Assembly (NCBI GenBank): GCA_020249925.1
Contig: JADCER010000005.1
Coordinates: forward strand, 558,001 to 622,000
Direction of reading: 5' to 3'
DNA: 64,000 nt
Origin: Roseomonas sp.
GTDB lineage: Bacteria; Pseudomonadota; Alphaproteobacteria; Acetobacterales; Acetobacteraceae
Under the pieces are notes generated by a model, which was not told where the DNA came from, did no database searches, and saw only the letters and a program-made list of their open reading frames with translations. Position numbers and translations under genes: made by a program. Positions 42,571 through 51,201 of this stretch are shown here, piece by piece. Each line of letters starts with the position of its first letter. The stretch's first letter is position 1.

Positions 42571-45105
42571 TCACCGGTTCCTCAGCCTTTGTCGGCGGAT
42601 GCGGGGCACGAATCTGTCGGCGGCTTCCTGCCCGATGAGGATTTCGCCGATGCGTGCCACTTCCATGGATGTCGCGGCGGATGATGTTTCCTCCTGCAGT
42701 CGGTTCTCCATCCTGGTACGGAATTCGTCCTGAAGTTCCTCATAGGGTTTGGATGGACCAAAACGCCTGCCGGTCTCTTCCAACATGCGCGCGGTCCGCG
42801 CCATGCTTTCAATATGGCCCATGCCTTCCAAATCATCTGCCTTCAGTTCGAGCAAGGCCTGAATCACGTGGACGGATACAATCTCGCGATAGGTGTTGCG
42901 GCAGAATTGATCCAGATTGCGCCGATGGGCGACAAGCTCCTTGGCATCGGTTCTTGCCGTAATGCGCGGCAATTCTTCAAGTGCAATGATGACGATGCCG
43001 ATCTCTCGGGCAAGGCGCGCACCAGTCGCAAGATCCTCCTCCAGCAATTCGGGAAGGGTGGCGCCAGCCCATTTGTTCAGAATATCCTCAACGATTGGCA
43101 GCGTTGTGGCCGGAAGATCCTGCAACAGGGGAACGAAGACCGAAGGTCGCGTGGCGCGCTGGAGAAGTGCGTTCATGGCGGCGGCAAATACGGTATTGTT
43201 CTCATTGGCCGGGCCGATCAACGCGGCGCGCAGGGCTTCCGGCGTGCACTCCCCCGCAACCTGCTGCATGCCATCCCATAAGGGGCCAGCATGGCGCCAT
43301 AGGGCGCCTGCAAGACTGGTGATGGCTTCAAATTCCGGCTGCCCAAGTCCAATCCGCGACCACGCGGCATCATGCACCAATCGCGGCACCGCCGAACCTG
43401 CCGCATGCCATAACGGACGAGCAACGCGGTCAATAAGTTTGCCATCTTCAAGCGTGGCACCGCGGAGTTGTAGCGTTGCTGCTTCGATCTGCGGCCCAAG
43501 CCTGGCGGTTACGGCCGCGAGCAGCGGGGCAAGCGCGGAACGCGGGATTCGGCCTTCCGTTCGCCGCCATTGCAACGGGTCCATCAAGGCACCCTCAAGC
43601 GGAATGAACAGCAGGCGCATCAGGCTTGCGGGCCGAGGCGGGCGCAGGCGCCTCAGCCGCCGCAGGGAAGGTCCAAGAAGCCGCTCATGCATTTCGGCAT
43701 TGCCGATACGATCCACCAATGCGACAATTTTGTTAAGCGCCTGATCCGAAGCGGATTCGATCATGCCCCCCAAGGCGCGCGTTTCGCTCAGTTTGTTGGT
43801 CTTGCCGGTACTTGGCTTTGCATCATGTTTGCCGCCATTGGGTGCCTGATCTTTTGGGCGATTGATGTTGGGGATAGTGCTGTCGCTATGCCCTTCGGCT
43901 GCCGCGCCCTTCCTGCGCGACATGGTGATTTTTTCGCGCCGCAGCACCATTGGCGAAATGCGGTTTTCAAAGGCGATCGAAAGACCGATCAGGTTTTCGT
44001 TACGCGCCACCATTTCCATCGTATTGCCGCTGCGCCAATCCGATCTTTCACGCACAACCTGCGTGATGCGCCGCGGCGTATCGCGCCAATCGGCTTTTTC
44101 GCCGAGCCAGATTTTAGCTTCGCGCGGCAATATCGGCGCGATCAGGGCCATTTCCCATATCGCCGCGCGGCGCTGGTTGGGGCCGGCTGCTTGCCAAAGC
44201 GCCATGGGTGTTTTCCAACCATCCAATACCCAATCGGGCCCGCGCGCGCTTTCGAGGATGCTATCCTTTTCGGTACGCCATTTCGGTATGCGGTTCCCGA
44301 GATCGGCGATCAGGGCATCGGTATTCGCCAAGGCCAATTCACCGCATTCCAGGGTCTGGCGCGCCGTTGCCACCACGAACTTCGCTGCCATGACATGTGC
44401 GGCTTCCTGCTGTTCATCAGCTACCCAATCGGTAATCTCATCTGCCATTCTTTTGAGTTCAGACATCATTTGCCGCAGCCGCGCCTCTTCGCCCTCCATT
44501 TCGGGGGGGGCGCCGCTCAAAGCCACGGCGAGTGCTTCAAGATCAGCGGCGAATTCCGCCAGTCCAACTTTCGCGATAGCAGCCGCGCGCGCCACGGCGC
44601 GTTCGGCGCGCTTCATGAAAGCTTGGCCGTCTTCCATAGCGGGACGGGTCGCGGCTTCGTTTGTTGTTTCAGTGACGGCGATCAGGCTTTCAAGCAGCAT
44701 GCCCCGGACCATCCGCTGACTTGCCTGTTCCCTGCGCAAAGCATCCTTTGCCGCCAGGGCAGCTTGCCGCCCCGCAAGCCCCAAGGTTGCCAGTCTTTGA
44801 GCCTCATGCCTGATGCCGATGGGCGAGATATCGCTGCTTGTGCCAAGGCTTTCCCACAAATGTCGATCGAAAAGGGTCGGCGAACAGATTTCCACCATCG
44901 CCGACCACGGCAAAATCAGCGCGCCTCGGCCCCCTGAAGGATTGGCAACCAGCATTTCAAAACCGCGTCCGGATGCGGCGGTGCGGATGCGTGCATTGAG
45001 CAAAAGGGGCGTCGTGAAAGGGACGGTAGCGCCCCGGTCACGAAAATTCGTCGGCTCAAAGGCATCCGATCGGAAGCGGTCAAGATCGGCGAGGGAATTG
45101 GACAT
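42571..45105 (-). CDS. Unknown tandem paralog 4 (844 residues), first gene of the array
   Basis: First gene of the array in transcription order, function unknown. Motifs: RGATVPFTTPLLLNARIR (24-41), NPSGG..LPW (55-67), EICSPTLFDRHLW (72-84), WVLDGW (292-297), EMALIAPILPREA (318-330), DWRSG..MEMVARNENL (356-372), RRLRPPRP (485-492), RLLFIPLEGAL (497-507), LWRHAGPLW (602-610) and ARIGEILIG (817-825). Its linker (373-440) is the longest and basic. A run of eight C occurs inside the gene at 44503-44510. Upstream, TTTCCA (45136-45141) and TAACTT (45112-45117) could be a promoter starting on the ATG; the match is weak. Confidence 0.9.
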   Translation of the reverse strand: MSNSLADLDRFRSDAFEPTNFRDRGATVPFTTPLLLNARIRTAASGRGFEMLVANPSGGRGALILPWSAMVEICSPTLFDRHLWESLGTSSDISPIGIRHEAQRLATLGLAGRQAALAAKDALRREQASQRMVRGMLLESLIAVTETTNEAATRPAMEDGQAFMKRAERAVARAAAIAKVGLAEFAADLEALAVALSGAPPEMEGEEARLRQMMSELKRMADEITDWVADEQQEAAHVMAAKFVVATARQTLECGELALANTDALIADLGNRIPKWRTEKDSILESARGPDWVLDGWKTPMALWQAAGPNQRRAAIWEMALIAPILPREAKIWLGEKADWRDTPRRITQVVRERSDWRSGNTMEMVARNENLIGLSIAFENRISPMVLRREKITMSRRKGAAAEGHSDSTIPNINRPKDQAPNGGKHDAKPSTGKTNKLSETRALGGMIESASDQALNKIVALVDRIGNAEMHERLLGPSLRRLRRLRPPRPASLMRLLFIPLEGALMDPLQWRRTEGRIPRSALAPLLAAVTARLGPQIEAATLQLRGATLEDGKLIDRVARPLWHAAGSAVPRLVHDAAWSRIGLGQPEFEAITSLAGALWRHAGPLWDGMQQVAGECTPEALRAALIGPANENNTVFAAAMNALLQRATRPSVFVPLLQDLPATTLPIVEDILNKWAGATLPELLEEDLATGARLAREIGIVIIALEELPRITARTDAKELVAHRRNLDQFCRNTYREIVSVHVIQALLELKADDLEGMGHIESMARTARMLEETGRRFGPSKPYEELQDEFRTRMENRLQEETSSAATSMEVARIGEILIGQEAADRFVPRIRRQRLRNR

Positions 45106-45266
45106 CCCTAAAAGTTACCAGAAGGATAGAGACTTTGGAAAGATTTCGGGGTGCCGTGCCAAAAAATAAACGCTCATGTCGAGGAATTTCAATGCAAGGG
45201 GGAATTTCGTAAGGCCTTTTCAACCGATGGGCGTTTTGCGCTGGCGATGAAACTGCTGCCGCTTCC
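45106..45266 (-). other. Gap upstream of the four-paralog array
   Basis: The 161 bp between the dehydrogenase stop (45267) and the first paralog start hold no gene. The sequence is AT-richer than its surroundings, including a run of six A near 45162. It must contain the promoter of the array unless transcription reads through from the dehydrogenase operon. No T-run hairpin that could end the dehydrogenase transcript was seen. Confidence 0.5.
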
Positions 45267-46205
45267 TTAGGCTACGCGGTGCAAAAGCGCCTCTCCGCTG
45301 GCGAGTCGCCGGCAATTCTCGGCTGCGATGCTGAAGGACCGGGCGAAGGTCCCGGTGGAAAGCCAGGCGACATGCGGCGCCAGCACCACATTGGGCAGGC
45401 CGAGCAAGGGGTCGGCAGGATTCAAGGGCTCAGCTGCAAAAACATCCAGCCCCGCCGCGGCCAAATGGCCTGAGCGCAGCGCCGCGGCCAGCGCTGCCTG
45501 ATCCACCAAGCCCCCACGGGCGGTATTCACCAGCACAGCGCCTGGCTTCATGCGGCCAATTGCCGCCCCATTGAGCAAGCCGCGCGTTTCGGGCGTTTCT
45601 GGGATATGAAGGGATACCACATCGGCTTCTGCCAAAAGCGCTTCAAACGGCAGAAACGTCCCAAGCGCCTCGGGCTTTGGGGCGCGGGCCGTATACAAAA
45701 TTTTACAGCCCATGGCCTGCAGGATGGGGGCAAGCAGCTTCGGCACCGCGCCATAGCCAACCAAGCCCACCTTCCGCCCGCCCAGTTCAAACAGCCCATC
45801 CTGCAAGGCCGGCGGTTGGGACCAGCCGCGCCCGGCGCGCGTCTCGGCATCGAAATAGGCAATGCGGCGAAGCGCGCCCAGCATCAGCAGCAGCGTCATT
45901 TCCGCGACGGCCCGGCTATTGGTCCCCGGCAGATTGCACACCGCAATGCCGCGCGCGCGGGCGGCTTCCAGATCAATGGTATTCACGCCCACACCGATTT
46001 TCTGGATCAGGCGCAGCTTCGGCGCGGCGGCAATATCGGCGGCGGTGATGGGGCGGAGCACATGCCAAATCACCTCAATCTCCGGCAGCAGGCGCGCGTA
46101 AAGCGCGGTATCCGCTTCCGGGCAGATGGTCAGGTCAATGCCGGGCAGTGTCGCCAACTGTGCCGCCAACCCCGGCCCGGCATCATAATGCAGCAGCACC
46201 TTCAT
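45267..46205 (-). CDS. D-isomer-specific 2-hydroxyacid dehydrogenase
   Basis: A 312-residue NAD-dependent 2-hydroxyacid dehydrogenase. The cofactor loop VGLVGYGAVPKLL (about 166-178) and the catalytic Arg in NTARGGLVD, Glu in DVFAAEPLNP and His in APHVAWLS are present in order. The motif GxGxxP is slightly altered (GYGAVP). It overlaps the upstream enolase gene as ATGA, making it the last gene of a coupled receptor-kinase-enolase-dehydrogenase operon. Its substrate is probably a small hydroxy or oxo acid made by that pathway. Confidence 0.9.
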   Translation of the reverse strand: MKVLLHYDAGPGLAAQLATLPGIDLTICPEADTALYARLLPEIEVIWHVLRPITAADIAAAPKLRLIQKIGVGVNTIDLEAARARGIAVCNLPGTNSRAVAEMTLLLMLGALRRIAYFDAETRAGRGWSQPPALQDGLFELGGRKVGLVGYGAVPKLLAPILQAMGCKILYTARAPKPEALGTFLPFEALLAEADVVSLHIPETPETRGLLNGAAIGRMKPGAVLVNTARGGLVDQAALAAALRSGHLAAAGLDVFAAEPLNPADPLLGLPNVVLAPHVAWLSTGTFARSFSIAAENCRRLASGEALLHRVA

Positions 46206-47491
46206 GGCCGGGACCGCCCAAGATAGGCGCTGCCCGCAAAGCGTGCGCGCGCGCCGAGGCTTTCTTCAACGCGCAAGGCCTCGTTCCATTTCGCCATACG
46301 CTCGGATCGCGCGAAGGAACCCACCTTCAATTGGCCGACACCCCAACCCATCGCCAGGTGGACAATGGTGATATCCTCGGTCTCGCCAGATCGGGCGCTG
46401 ACAATGCCGGCGAAACCCACTTCCCGCGCAGCATCCCAGGCAGCTTTCGTTTCGGTCAGCGTGCCGCGCTGGTTTGGCTTGATCAGCACGGTATTGGCGG
46501 CACCCATGGCAGCAGCCCGGCGCACGCGCGCGGCATCCGTCACCAGGAAATCATCGCCCACAACCTGAATGCGCCCGCCCACTTCGCGGGTGAAGGCAGC
46601 GAAGCCCGCCGCGTCATCCTCGGCCAAGGGGTCTTCGATGGACGCAATGGGGTAGGCAGCGATCCAGCCAAGCAACATGCGGATCATCTCATCCGTGCCG
46701 AGCTCGCGGCCTTCCAAGCCAAGCTTGTAACGCCCACCCTTGCCGAAATCCGTCGCGGCAATGTCAAGCGCAATCGCCACTTGCTGCCCCGGCGCGAAAC
46801 CCGCTTTTTCGATGGCGGCGACAAGGGTTTCCAAAGCCTGTTCATTGGCGGTGAAAGCCGGCCACCAGCCGCCTTCATCGGCGACCCCTTGCAACAACCC
46901 GCGCTGCTTCATGATGGCACCGGCGGCGCGATAGACCTCAGCGGTCCAATCGAGCGCCTCGGCAAAGCTGGTGGCTGCCGGGCACATCACCAGAAAATCC
47001 TGGATATCCACGCGCCGCCCGGCATGGGCACCACCGCCCAGAATCTGGATTTGCGGCAGCGGCAAAACATCGGGCGCATCACCGCCCAAATAGCGCCATA
47101 GCGGCACACCATCCGCTGCCGCGGCGGCATGGGCGGCGGCCATGGAAACGGCGAGTGTCGCATTGGCGCCAAGGCGCGTTTTTTGCGGCGTGCCATCACG
47201 CGCGATCAACCGCGCATCCAAAGCGGCTTGCGCGCGCGCATCCATCCCCAGCAGAGCAGGGGCCAATTCGCGGTTCACGGCATCCACCGCGCCGGTCACG
47301 TCATAACCGCCAAAGGCAGCGCCGCCATCGCGCTTGTCCAAAGCCTCACCACTGCCGGTGCTGGCACCGGCGGGGGCAATGGCGCGGCCTGTAGCGCCGC
47401 CGGCGAGGGTGATTTCCGCTTCTACGGTTGGCCGGCCTCGGCTGTCCCAAACGCGGCGGCCACGAATGGCGGTGATGATGGTGCTGCTCAT
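46202..47491 (-). CDS. Enolase-family protein, divergent paralog
   Basis: A 429-residue enolase-fold protein. Kept: loop AGASTG, His156, Glu206 (ADEGG), metal ligands Asp243, Glu286 (IEDP) and Asp313 (GDDF), and catalytic base Lys338 (LIKPNQ). Changed: the strictly conserved His of SHRSGETED is Ala366 (SARSGETED), the Glu of MQEF is Asp165, and GNPTVE reads GRPTVE. The altered positions line the phosphate side of the pocket, so the true substrate may differ from 2-phosphoglycerate. Overlaps with kinase and dehydrogenase genes support a dedicated pathway rather than glycolysis. Confidence 0.85.
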   Translation of the reverse strand: MSSTIITAIRGRRVWDSRGRPTVEAEITLAGGATGRAIAPAGASTGSGEALDKRDGGAAFGGYDVTGAVDAVNRELAPALLGMDARAQAALDARLIARDGTPQKTRLGANATLAVSMAAAHAAAAADGVPLWRYLGGDAPDVLPLPQIQILGGGAHAGRRVDIQDFLVMCPAATSFAEALDWTAEVYRAAGAIMKQRGLLQGVADEGGWWPAFTANEQALETLVAAIEKAGFAPGQQVAIALDIAATDFGKGGRYKLGLEGRELGTDEMIRMLLGWIAAYPIASIEDPLAEDDAAGFAAFTREVGGRIQVVGDDFLVTDAARVRRAAAMGAANTVLIKPNQRGTLTETKAAWDAAREVGFAGIVSARSGETEDITIVHLAMGWGVGQLKVGSFARSERMAKWNEALRVEESLGARARFAGSAYLGRSRP

Positions 47492-48498
47492 GCGCCGATT
47501 TCTTCCCCCCAGGCCGCGCGCACCGCCAGCAGGCGATCCTTGGGCTTGGTCAACAAGGCACGCGCCACGCGGCGCACGCGGTTTTTGTCGCGTTCTTCGG
47601 TCAGGTATTCGACCGGGCTTTTGCCGTCCACCCGTGCGAGGAAAAGCCCCGGCAGCAGCCGCGCCGCGCGCGCTTCCAGCGCATCCGCTGCTTCCCAGGT
47701 GATACCCGCCAGATAGCGCGCCGAAAGCGCTTCAAAGCAGGCCATGAAGCCGGCGGCAGCGCGTGGTGTCCAGAGGCATTTCAGCAAAAGATGATTGAGG
47801 CAAAAGGCAAGATCGAAAGCGGGATCACCCCACCAGGCGCATTCCGCATCCAGAAACACTGGGCCTGATGGCCCGCACAGGATATTCTTCGGGCTGACAT
47901 CGCCATGCACCAAACTGCGCTTGCTGCGCGCGGTGACCGCCGCGATATCTTCCAAAACCACCGCCAAATCCGGATGCGCGCGCGCGGTCGCCAGCAGATA
48001 GGGTTCCAGGCGAATGGCATGGAAAATCTCATCCGTCGGGAAGGCTCCCGCCAAGCCAGCATTCGCGGCGGCATGCGCATGAATGGCAGCAATGCGCCGC
48101 CCGACCTCAGCCGCGAAGGCCACATCCGCATGGCCATCACGCAGCCGCGCCTTCCAGACCGGATGATCCGCGGGCGAGAGAAATTCCATGGCCAGCGCGC
48201 CCGTCGCCTCATCCTGGCCGAGCAGTTTCGGCACCGCGCCGGGCAGGGCGCGATCCGCCTCGCTCAGCCAGCGCGCTTCATAAACATTGCGCACCACCGG
48301 CGCGCGCCAATCGGCAGCCACCTTCAGTTTGGGCAAAGCGCGCTTGACGCAAATCTCTCGCCCATCGGGCAGCGTGAGGTGCCAGATATCGGAAGAAACG
48401 CCGCCTGCCAGCGCCTCACCCTCCGCGTGCTGGCCGGGGGCGAGCAGCCCCATGGCGACAAGCCCGGCGGTGATGGCTTCGGGTAGAGGCTCCCGCAT
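47488..48498 (-). CDS. APH-fold small-molecule kinase (phosphotransferase)
   Basis: A 336-residue kinase of the aminoglycoside-phosphotransferase/choline-kinase fold. Brenner's motif HGDVSPKNIL begins at His198, with catalytic Asp200 and Asn205, and the metal Asp217 lies in FLDAECAWWGDPAFD. The N-lobe has the ATP Lys in REICVKRALP. APH-fold kinases phosphorylate hydroxyl groups of metabolites as well as drugs; context with a receptor and enolase points to a metabolic substrate such as a hydroxy acid or sugar acid. It overlaps the enolase gene by ATGA and follows TctC by 3 bp. Confidence 0.88.
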   Translation of the reverse strand: MREPLPEAITAGLVAMGLLAPGQHAEGEALAGGVSSDIWHLTLPDGREICVKRALPKLKVAADWRAPVVRNVYEARWLSEADRALPGAVPKLLGQDEATGALAMEFLSPADHPVWKARLRDGHADVAFAAEVGRRIAAIHAHAAANAGLAGAFPTDEIFHAIRLEPYLLATARAHPDLAVVLEDIAAVTARSKRSLVHGDVSPKNILCGPSGPVFLDAECAWWGDPAFDLAFCLNHLLLKCLWTPRAAAGFMACFEALSARYLAGITWEAADALEARAARLLPGLFLARVDGKSPVEYLTEERDKNRVRRVARALLTKPKDRLLAVRAAWGEEIGA

Positions 48499-48501
48499 GG
48501 C

Positions 48502-49443
48502 TCAGCGCTTCAGTAGCGCTTCCCAGCGCGTCACCTCGGCGGCCAGATAGGCTTCGCTTTCGGCGACTTTCAGGCTGAGGATCCGGTCAGCACCAAGATC
48601 ACCCAAGCGCTTGCGAAGTGCCTCCTGACCAAGGGCGCGGTTGATGGCGGCATTCAGCACATCACGCCGGTCGCGCGGTGTGGCGCTTGGCACAAAAACC
48701 GCCTGCCAGACGCTCATTTCTGCATCCACGCCGCCTTCGCGCCAGGTGGGCACATCAGGATTGGCGGCATTGCGCTGCGCCGTGGTCACCGCAAAGGCGC
48801 GCGCCTGATTGCCGCGCGCGGTCTGAAAGCCCGTCAGCCCCGCATCGAACATCATGGCGATGCGCCCGGCGGCAAGGTCGAGTGTTGCGGGCGCGCCGCC
48901 GCGATAGGGCACTTCATTCAACTGCACGCCAGTCGCTTTCAGATAAAGCAGCGCTGCCATTTGCAGAATGCCGCCACCGCCAGAGCTGCCGTAATCCAAT
49001 TGCCCGGGCCGCGCCCGCGCAAGTGCTGTGAATTCGCGCAAATTATTGGCCGGCACATTATTCGCAACCAGCATGACAATGGGCGATTCCGCCACCACCG
49101 CAATCGCCTGCAAGCTGGTGATGGGATCAATCGGCGGATTGGGCACCAGCACGCGCAAGGCCGCATGGCCAGTATTGTTGAACAGCACCGTATGGCCATC
49201 GGCTGGCGCGCGGGCCACGACTTCGGCCCCAACCATGCCGCCGGCGCCGCCGCGATTTTCGATAATCAGCGGCTGCGGCAGAATAGGCGCCATGGCTTCC
49301 GCCAGCACGCGCGCCACCACATCGGTCGCCCCACCCGCCGCATAGGGCACGATCACGCGAATGGGCCTTTCGGGATATGCGCCAGCCGGCGCCCATGGCG
49401 CCAGGACCAGCACGGCACAGCAAAGCATCCAACGCAGCAGCAT
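48502..49443 (-). CDS. Bug/TctC-family periplasmic solute receptor (first gene of kinase-enolase operon)
   Basis: A 313-residue Bug-family receptor. It has a hydrophobic signal sequence, LLRWMLCCAVLVLAPWAPAGA, then YPERPIRVIVPYAAGGATD, IIENRGGAGG and the PADGHTVLF motif. Earlier in-frame ATG codons exist, but GGGGGGAGAT sits correctly before 49443. It is the first gene of the receptor-kinase-enolase-dehydrogenase operon, so its ligand is probably the pathway substrate. No TctA or TctB genes are near. Confidence 0.9.
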   Translation of the reverse strand: MLLRWMLCCAVLVLAPWAPAGAYPERPIRVIVPYAAGGATDVVARVLAEAMAPILPQPLIIENRGGAGGMVGAEVVARAPADGHTVLFNNTGHAALRVLVPNPPIDPITSLQAIAVVAESPIVMLVANNVPANNLREFTALARARPGQLDYGSSGGGGILQMAALLYLKATGVQLNEVPYRGGAPATLDLAAGRIAMMFDAGLTGFQTARGNQARAFAVTTAQRNAANPDVPTWREGGVDAEMSVWQAVFVPSATPRDRRDVLNAAINRALGQEALRKRLGDLGADRILSLKVAESEAYLAAEVTRWEALLKR

Positions 49444-49565
49444 ATCTCCCCCCATCCACGTAATGCCGCCCCATCCTGCCCGGCCTTGGCGCCGCTGCCA
49501 AACCCTGTAACCTGACCCGGAACAAAGCCTATGATATACAGGCTGACGCATTGACCCGAGAGATC

Positions 49566-50534
49566 ATGGCCGACGAAGACTGGGACATTCCTGAGCATTT
49601 GCAGCCCGACCCATCGGAGCATGGCTTCGACCTGGATCAGGCCTATCGCGCTGTGGTCGGCTTGCGGAGCCAGGTGCCGCCGGATGCCTTCACCGCGCGG
49701 GTGCTCGGCACCGAACGCGAAGGCAGTGGCGTGCTGATTGGCGATGGTCTGGTGCTGACCGTGGGCTATCTGGTGAGTGAGGCCGAGAGCATTTGGATCA
49801 CCACTGCGGAAGGCCGCGCGGTTGCTGGGCATGCGCTGGCGGTGGATCAGGAAACCGGTTTTGCCTTGGTGCAGGCGCTCGGCAAAATTCCCTTGAAGCC
49901 AGCGGTTTTGGGCGACAGTGAAAAGCTGAAAATCGGCGCCGCGACGGTGATGGCGGCAGCCGGCGGGCGTTCCCATGCAGTGGCGGGCAAGCTGGTCGCG
50001 CGCCAGCCCTTTGCCGGTTATTGGGAATATCTGATGGAAGACGCGCTGTTTGTCGCCCCCGCGCATCCTTCCTGGGGTGGCGCCGGGCTGTTTGGCCCGG
50101 ATGGCAAGCTGGTTGGCATCGGTTCCCTGATTTTGCAGCAGGGGGAGGAAGGGCGCCGCCTGGATCTGAATATGGTCATCCCCGTGCATCAGCTGACCGC
50201 CGTTTTGGATGAATTGATCACCCAGGGCCGCCGTTCCGCCCCGCCCCGCCCCTGGCTTGGGCTTTACGCGACCGAGGATGAGGAGGGGATTTCGGTAGCC
50301 TCCCTCGCGCCCGGTGGCCCGGCCGAGGCAGCGGGGCTGCGCAATGGGGATCGCATCCTGGCGGTGGAAGGCACAGCGATCAGCGAATTGGCGGATTTCT
50401 GGCGCGCCATTTGGGCCATGGGGCCGGCCGGGGTGAATATTCATTTGCAGGTGGGGCGCGGCAAATCGCGCCGGGATGTGACCGTTACCTCGGCCGATCG
50501 CGTGCAATTCCTGAAGCGCCCGCGCCTGCATTGA
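49566..50534 (+). CDS. Trypsin-like/PDZ protein with all catalytic residues lost (pseudo-HtrA)
   Basis: A 322-residue protein with an HtrA-like chymotrypsin fold (about 28-215) and one PDZ domain (about 225-300, PGGPAEAAGLRNGDRILAVEG). HtrA landmarks are recognisable, but Tyr68 stands where the His is expected (LTVGYLV), Gly98 where the Asp is (QETGFALV) and Gly171 where the Ser is (PSWGGAGLFG). It should not be a protease. No signal peptide is present, so it is probably cytosolic and acts by binding. It is followed 11 bp later by a cupin gene. GAGAG precedes the start. Confidence 0.87.
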   Translation: MADEDWDIPEHLQPDPSEHGFDLDQAYRAVVGLRSQVPPDAFTARVLGTEREGSGVLIGDGLVLTVGYLVSEAESIWITTAEGRAVAGHALAVDQETGFALVQALGKIPLKPAVLGDSEKLKIGAATVMAAAGGRSHAVAGKLVARQPFAGYWEYLMEDALFVAPAHPSWGGAGLFGPDGKLVGIGSLILQQGEEGRRLDLNMVIPVHQLTAVLDELITQGRRSAPPRPWLGLYATEDEEGISVASLAPGGPAEAAGLRNGDRILAVEGTAISELADFWRAIWAMGPAGVNIHLQVGRGKSRRDVTVTSADRVQFLKRPRLH

Positions 50535-50545
50535 AAGGATCGCCC

Positions 50546-51109
50546 ATGTCCGCTTCCGGTGGTTTTGTTCTGATCCCGCCGGGCGGCGGGGCGCAGCATT
50601 GGCAGCCACAACCCGCCAATGGCTGGATCGAGGTGCTGACTTCCCCCCGCATCACCGGCATGCCGGCGGGATTTTCGGCGGGGCTTCAGGAATTGCCGCC
50701 GCTTGGCAAAATCCGCGAACATGCCCACCCGGCCCAGACCGAGATTTTCTGGGTGGTGGCGGGTGAGGCGCTTGGGCGGTTGGATGGCGTGGTGCGACGC
50801 ATCCCGACTGGCAGCTTCATGGTAGCACCACCCCATATCCGCCATGGCTTCATCAATGATGGCGCGCATCCTTTCCGTTTCCTCTGGCTGCTGATCCCGG
50901 CGGGGCTTGAGGATTTTTTCATCGGCATTGGCCGGCCCAAAATACCAGGCGCGCCGGACCCCACCCCTTATCCGCGCCCGGCCGATGCCGGGAATATCGA
51001 ACTCTCCACCGTGTTCGAAACGCTCGACCCACCCCCGCCACCACCCTGGGATACCAGCCCGATCACCGATCCGGCGGTGCTGGAAGCGCTGCGGCGGGAA
51101 GCCCTGTAA
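50546..51109 (+). CDS. Cupin-domain protein
   Basis: A 187-residue cupin with a single beta-barrel core. Cupin motif 1 is REHAHPAQTEIFWVVAGE (about residues 57-75, two His and a Glu for metal binding), and motif 2 is PTGSFMVAPPHIRHGFIN with the third His. A Pro-rich tail follows (TLDPPPPPPWDT). Cupins serve as dioxygenases, isomerases or small-molecule binders; which one cannot be told. It follows the pseudo-protease gene by 11 bp and is preceded by AAAGGAT. Confidence 0.85.
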   Translation: MSASGGFVLIPPGGGAQHWQPQPANGWIEVLTSPRITGMPAGFSAGLQELPPLGKIREHAHPAQTEIFWVVAGEALGRLDGVVRRIPTGSFMVAPPHIRHGFINDGAHPFRFLWLLIPAGLEDFFIGIGRPKIPGAPDPTPYPRPADAGNIELSTVFETLDPPPPPPWDTSPITDPAVLEALRREAL

Positions 51110-51201
51110 TTCCCCGCTTGCGGTACGCCGCGGATAGGAGAAGGATCAGGAAACGAGGCGCCGCACCAATGCCGCGCCGTGAACGAACGGAGGGTCCAGG
51201 A

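Noticed and set aside
43570..44937. 455-codon plus-strand frame opposite paralog 4
   Set aside because: Antisense shadow. The minus-strand frame shares motifs with three neighbouring paralogs, so that strand is the coding one.
34880..45105. Idea that the four paralogs are STAND-type or AAA defence ATPases
   Set aside because: No Walker A or B motif could be found in any copy; a GKT in the paralog 4 linker lacks the Gly-rich loop and is not conserved.
34880..45105. Possible prophage or insertion element origin for the array
   Set aside because: No integrase, transposase, tail or portal features, terminal repeats or tRNA junction were seen at either edge.
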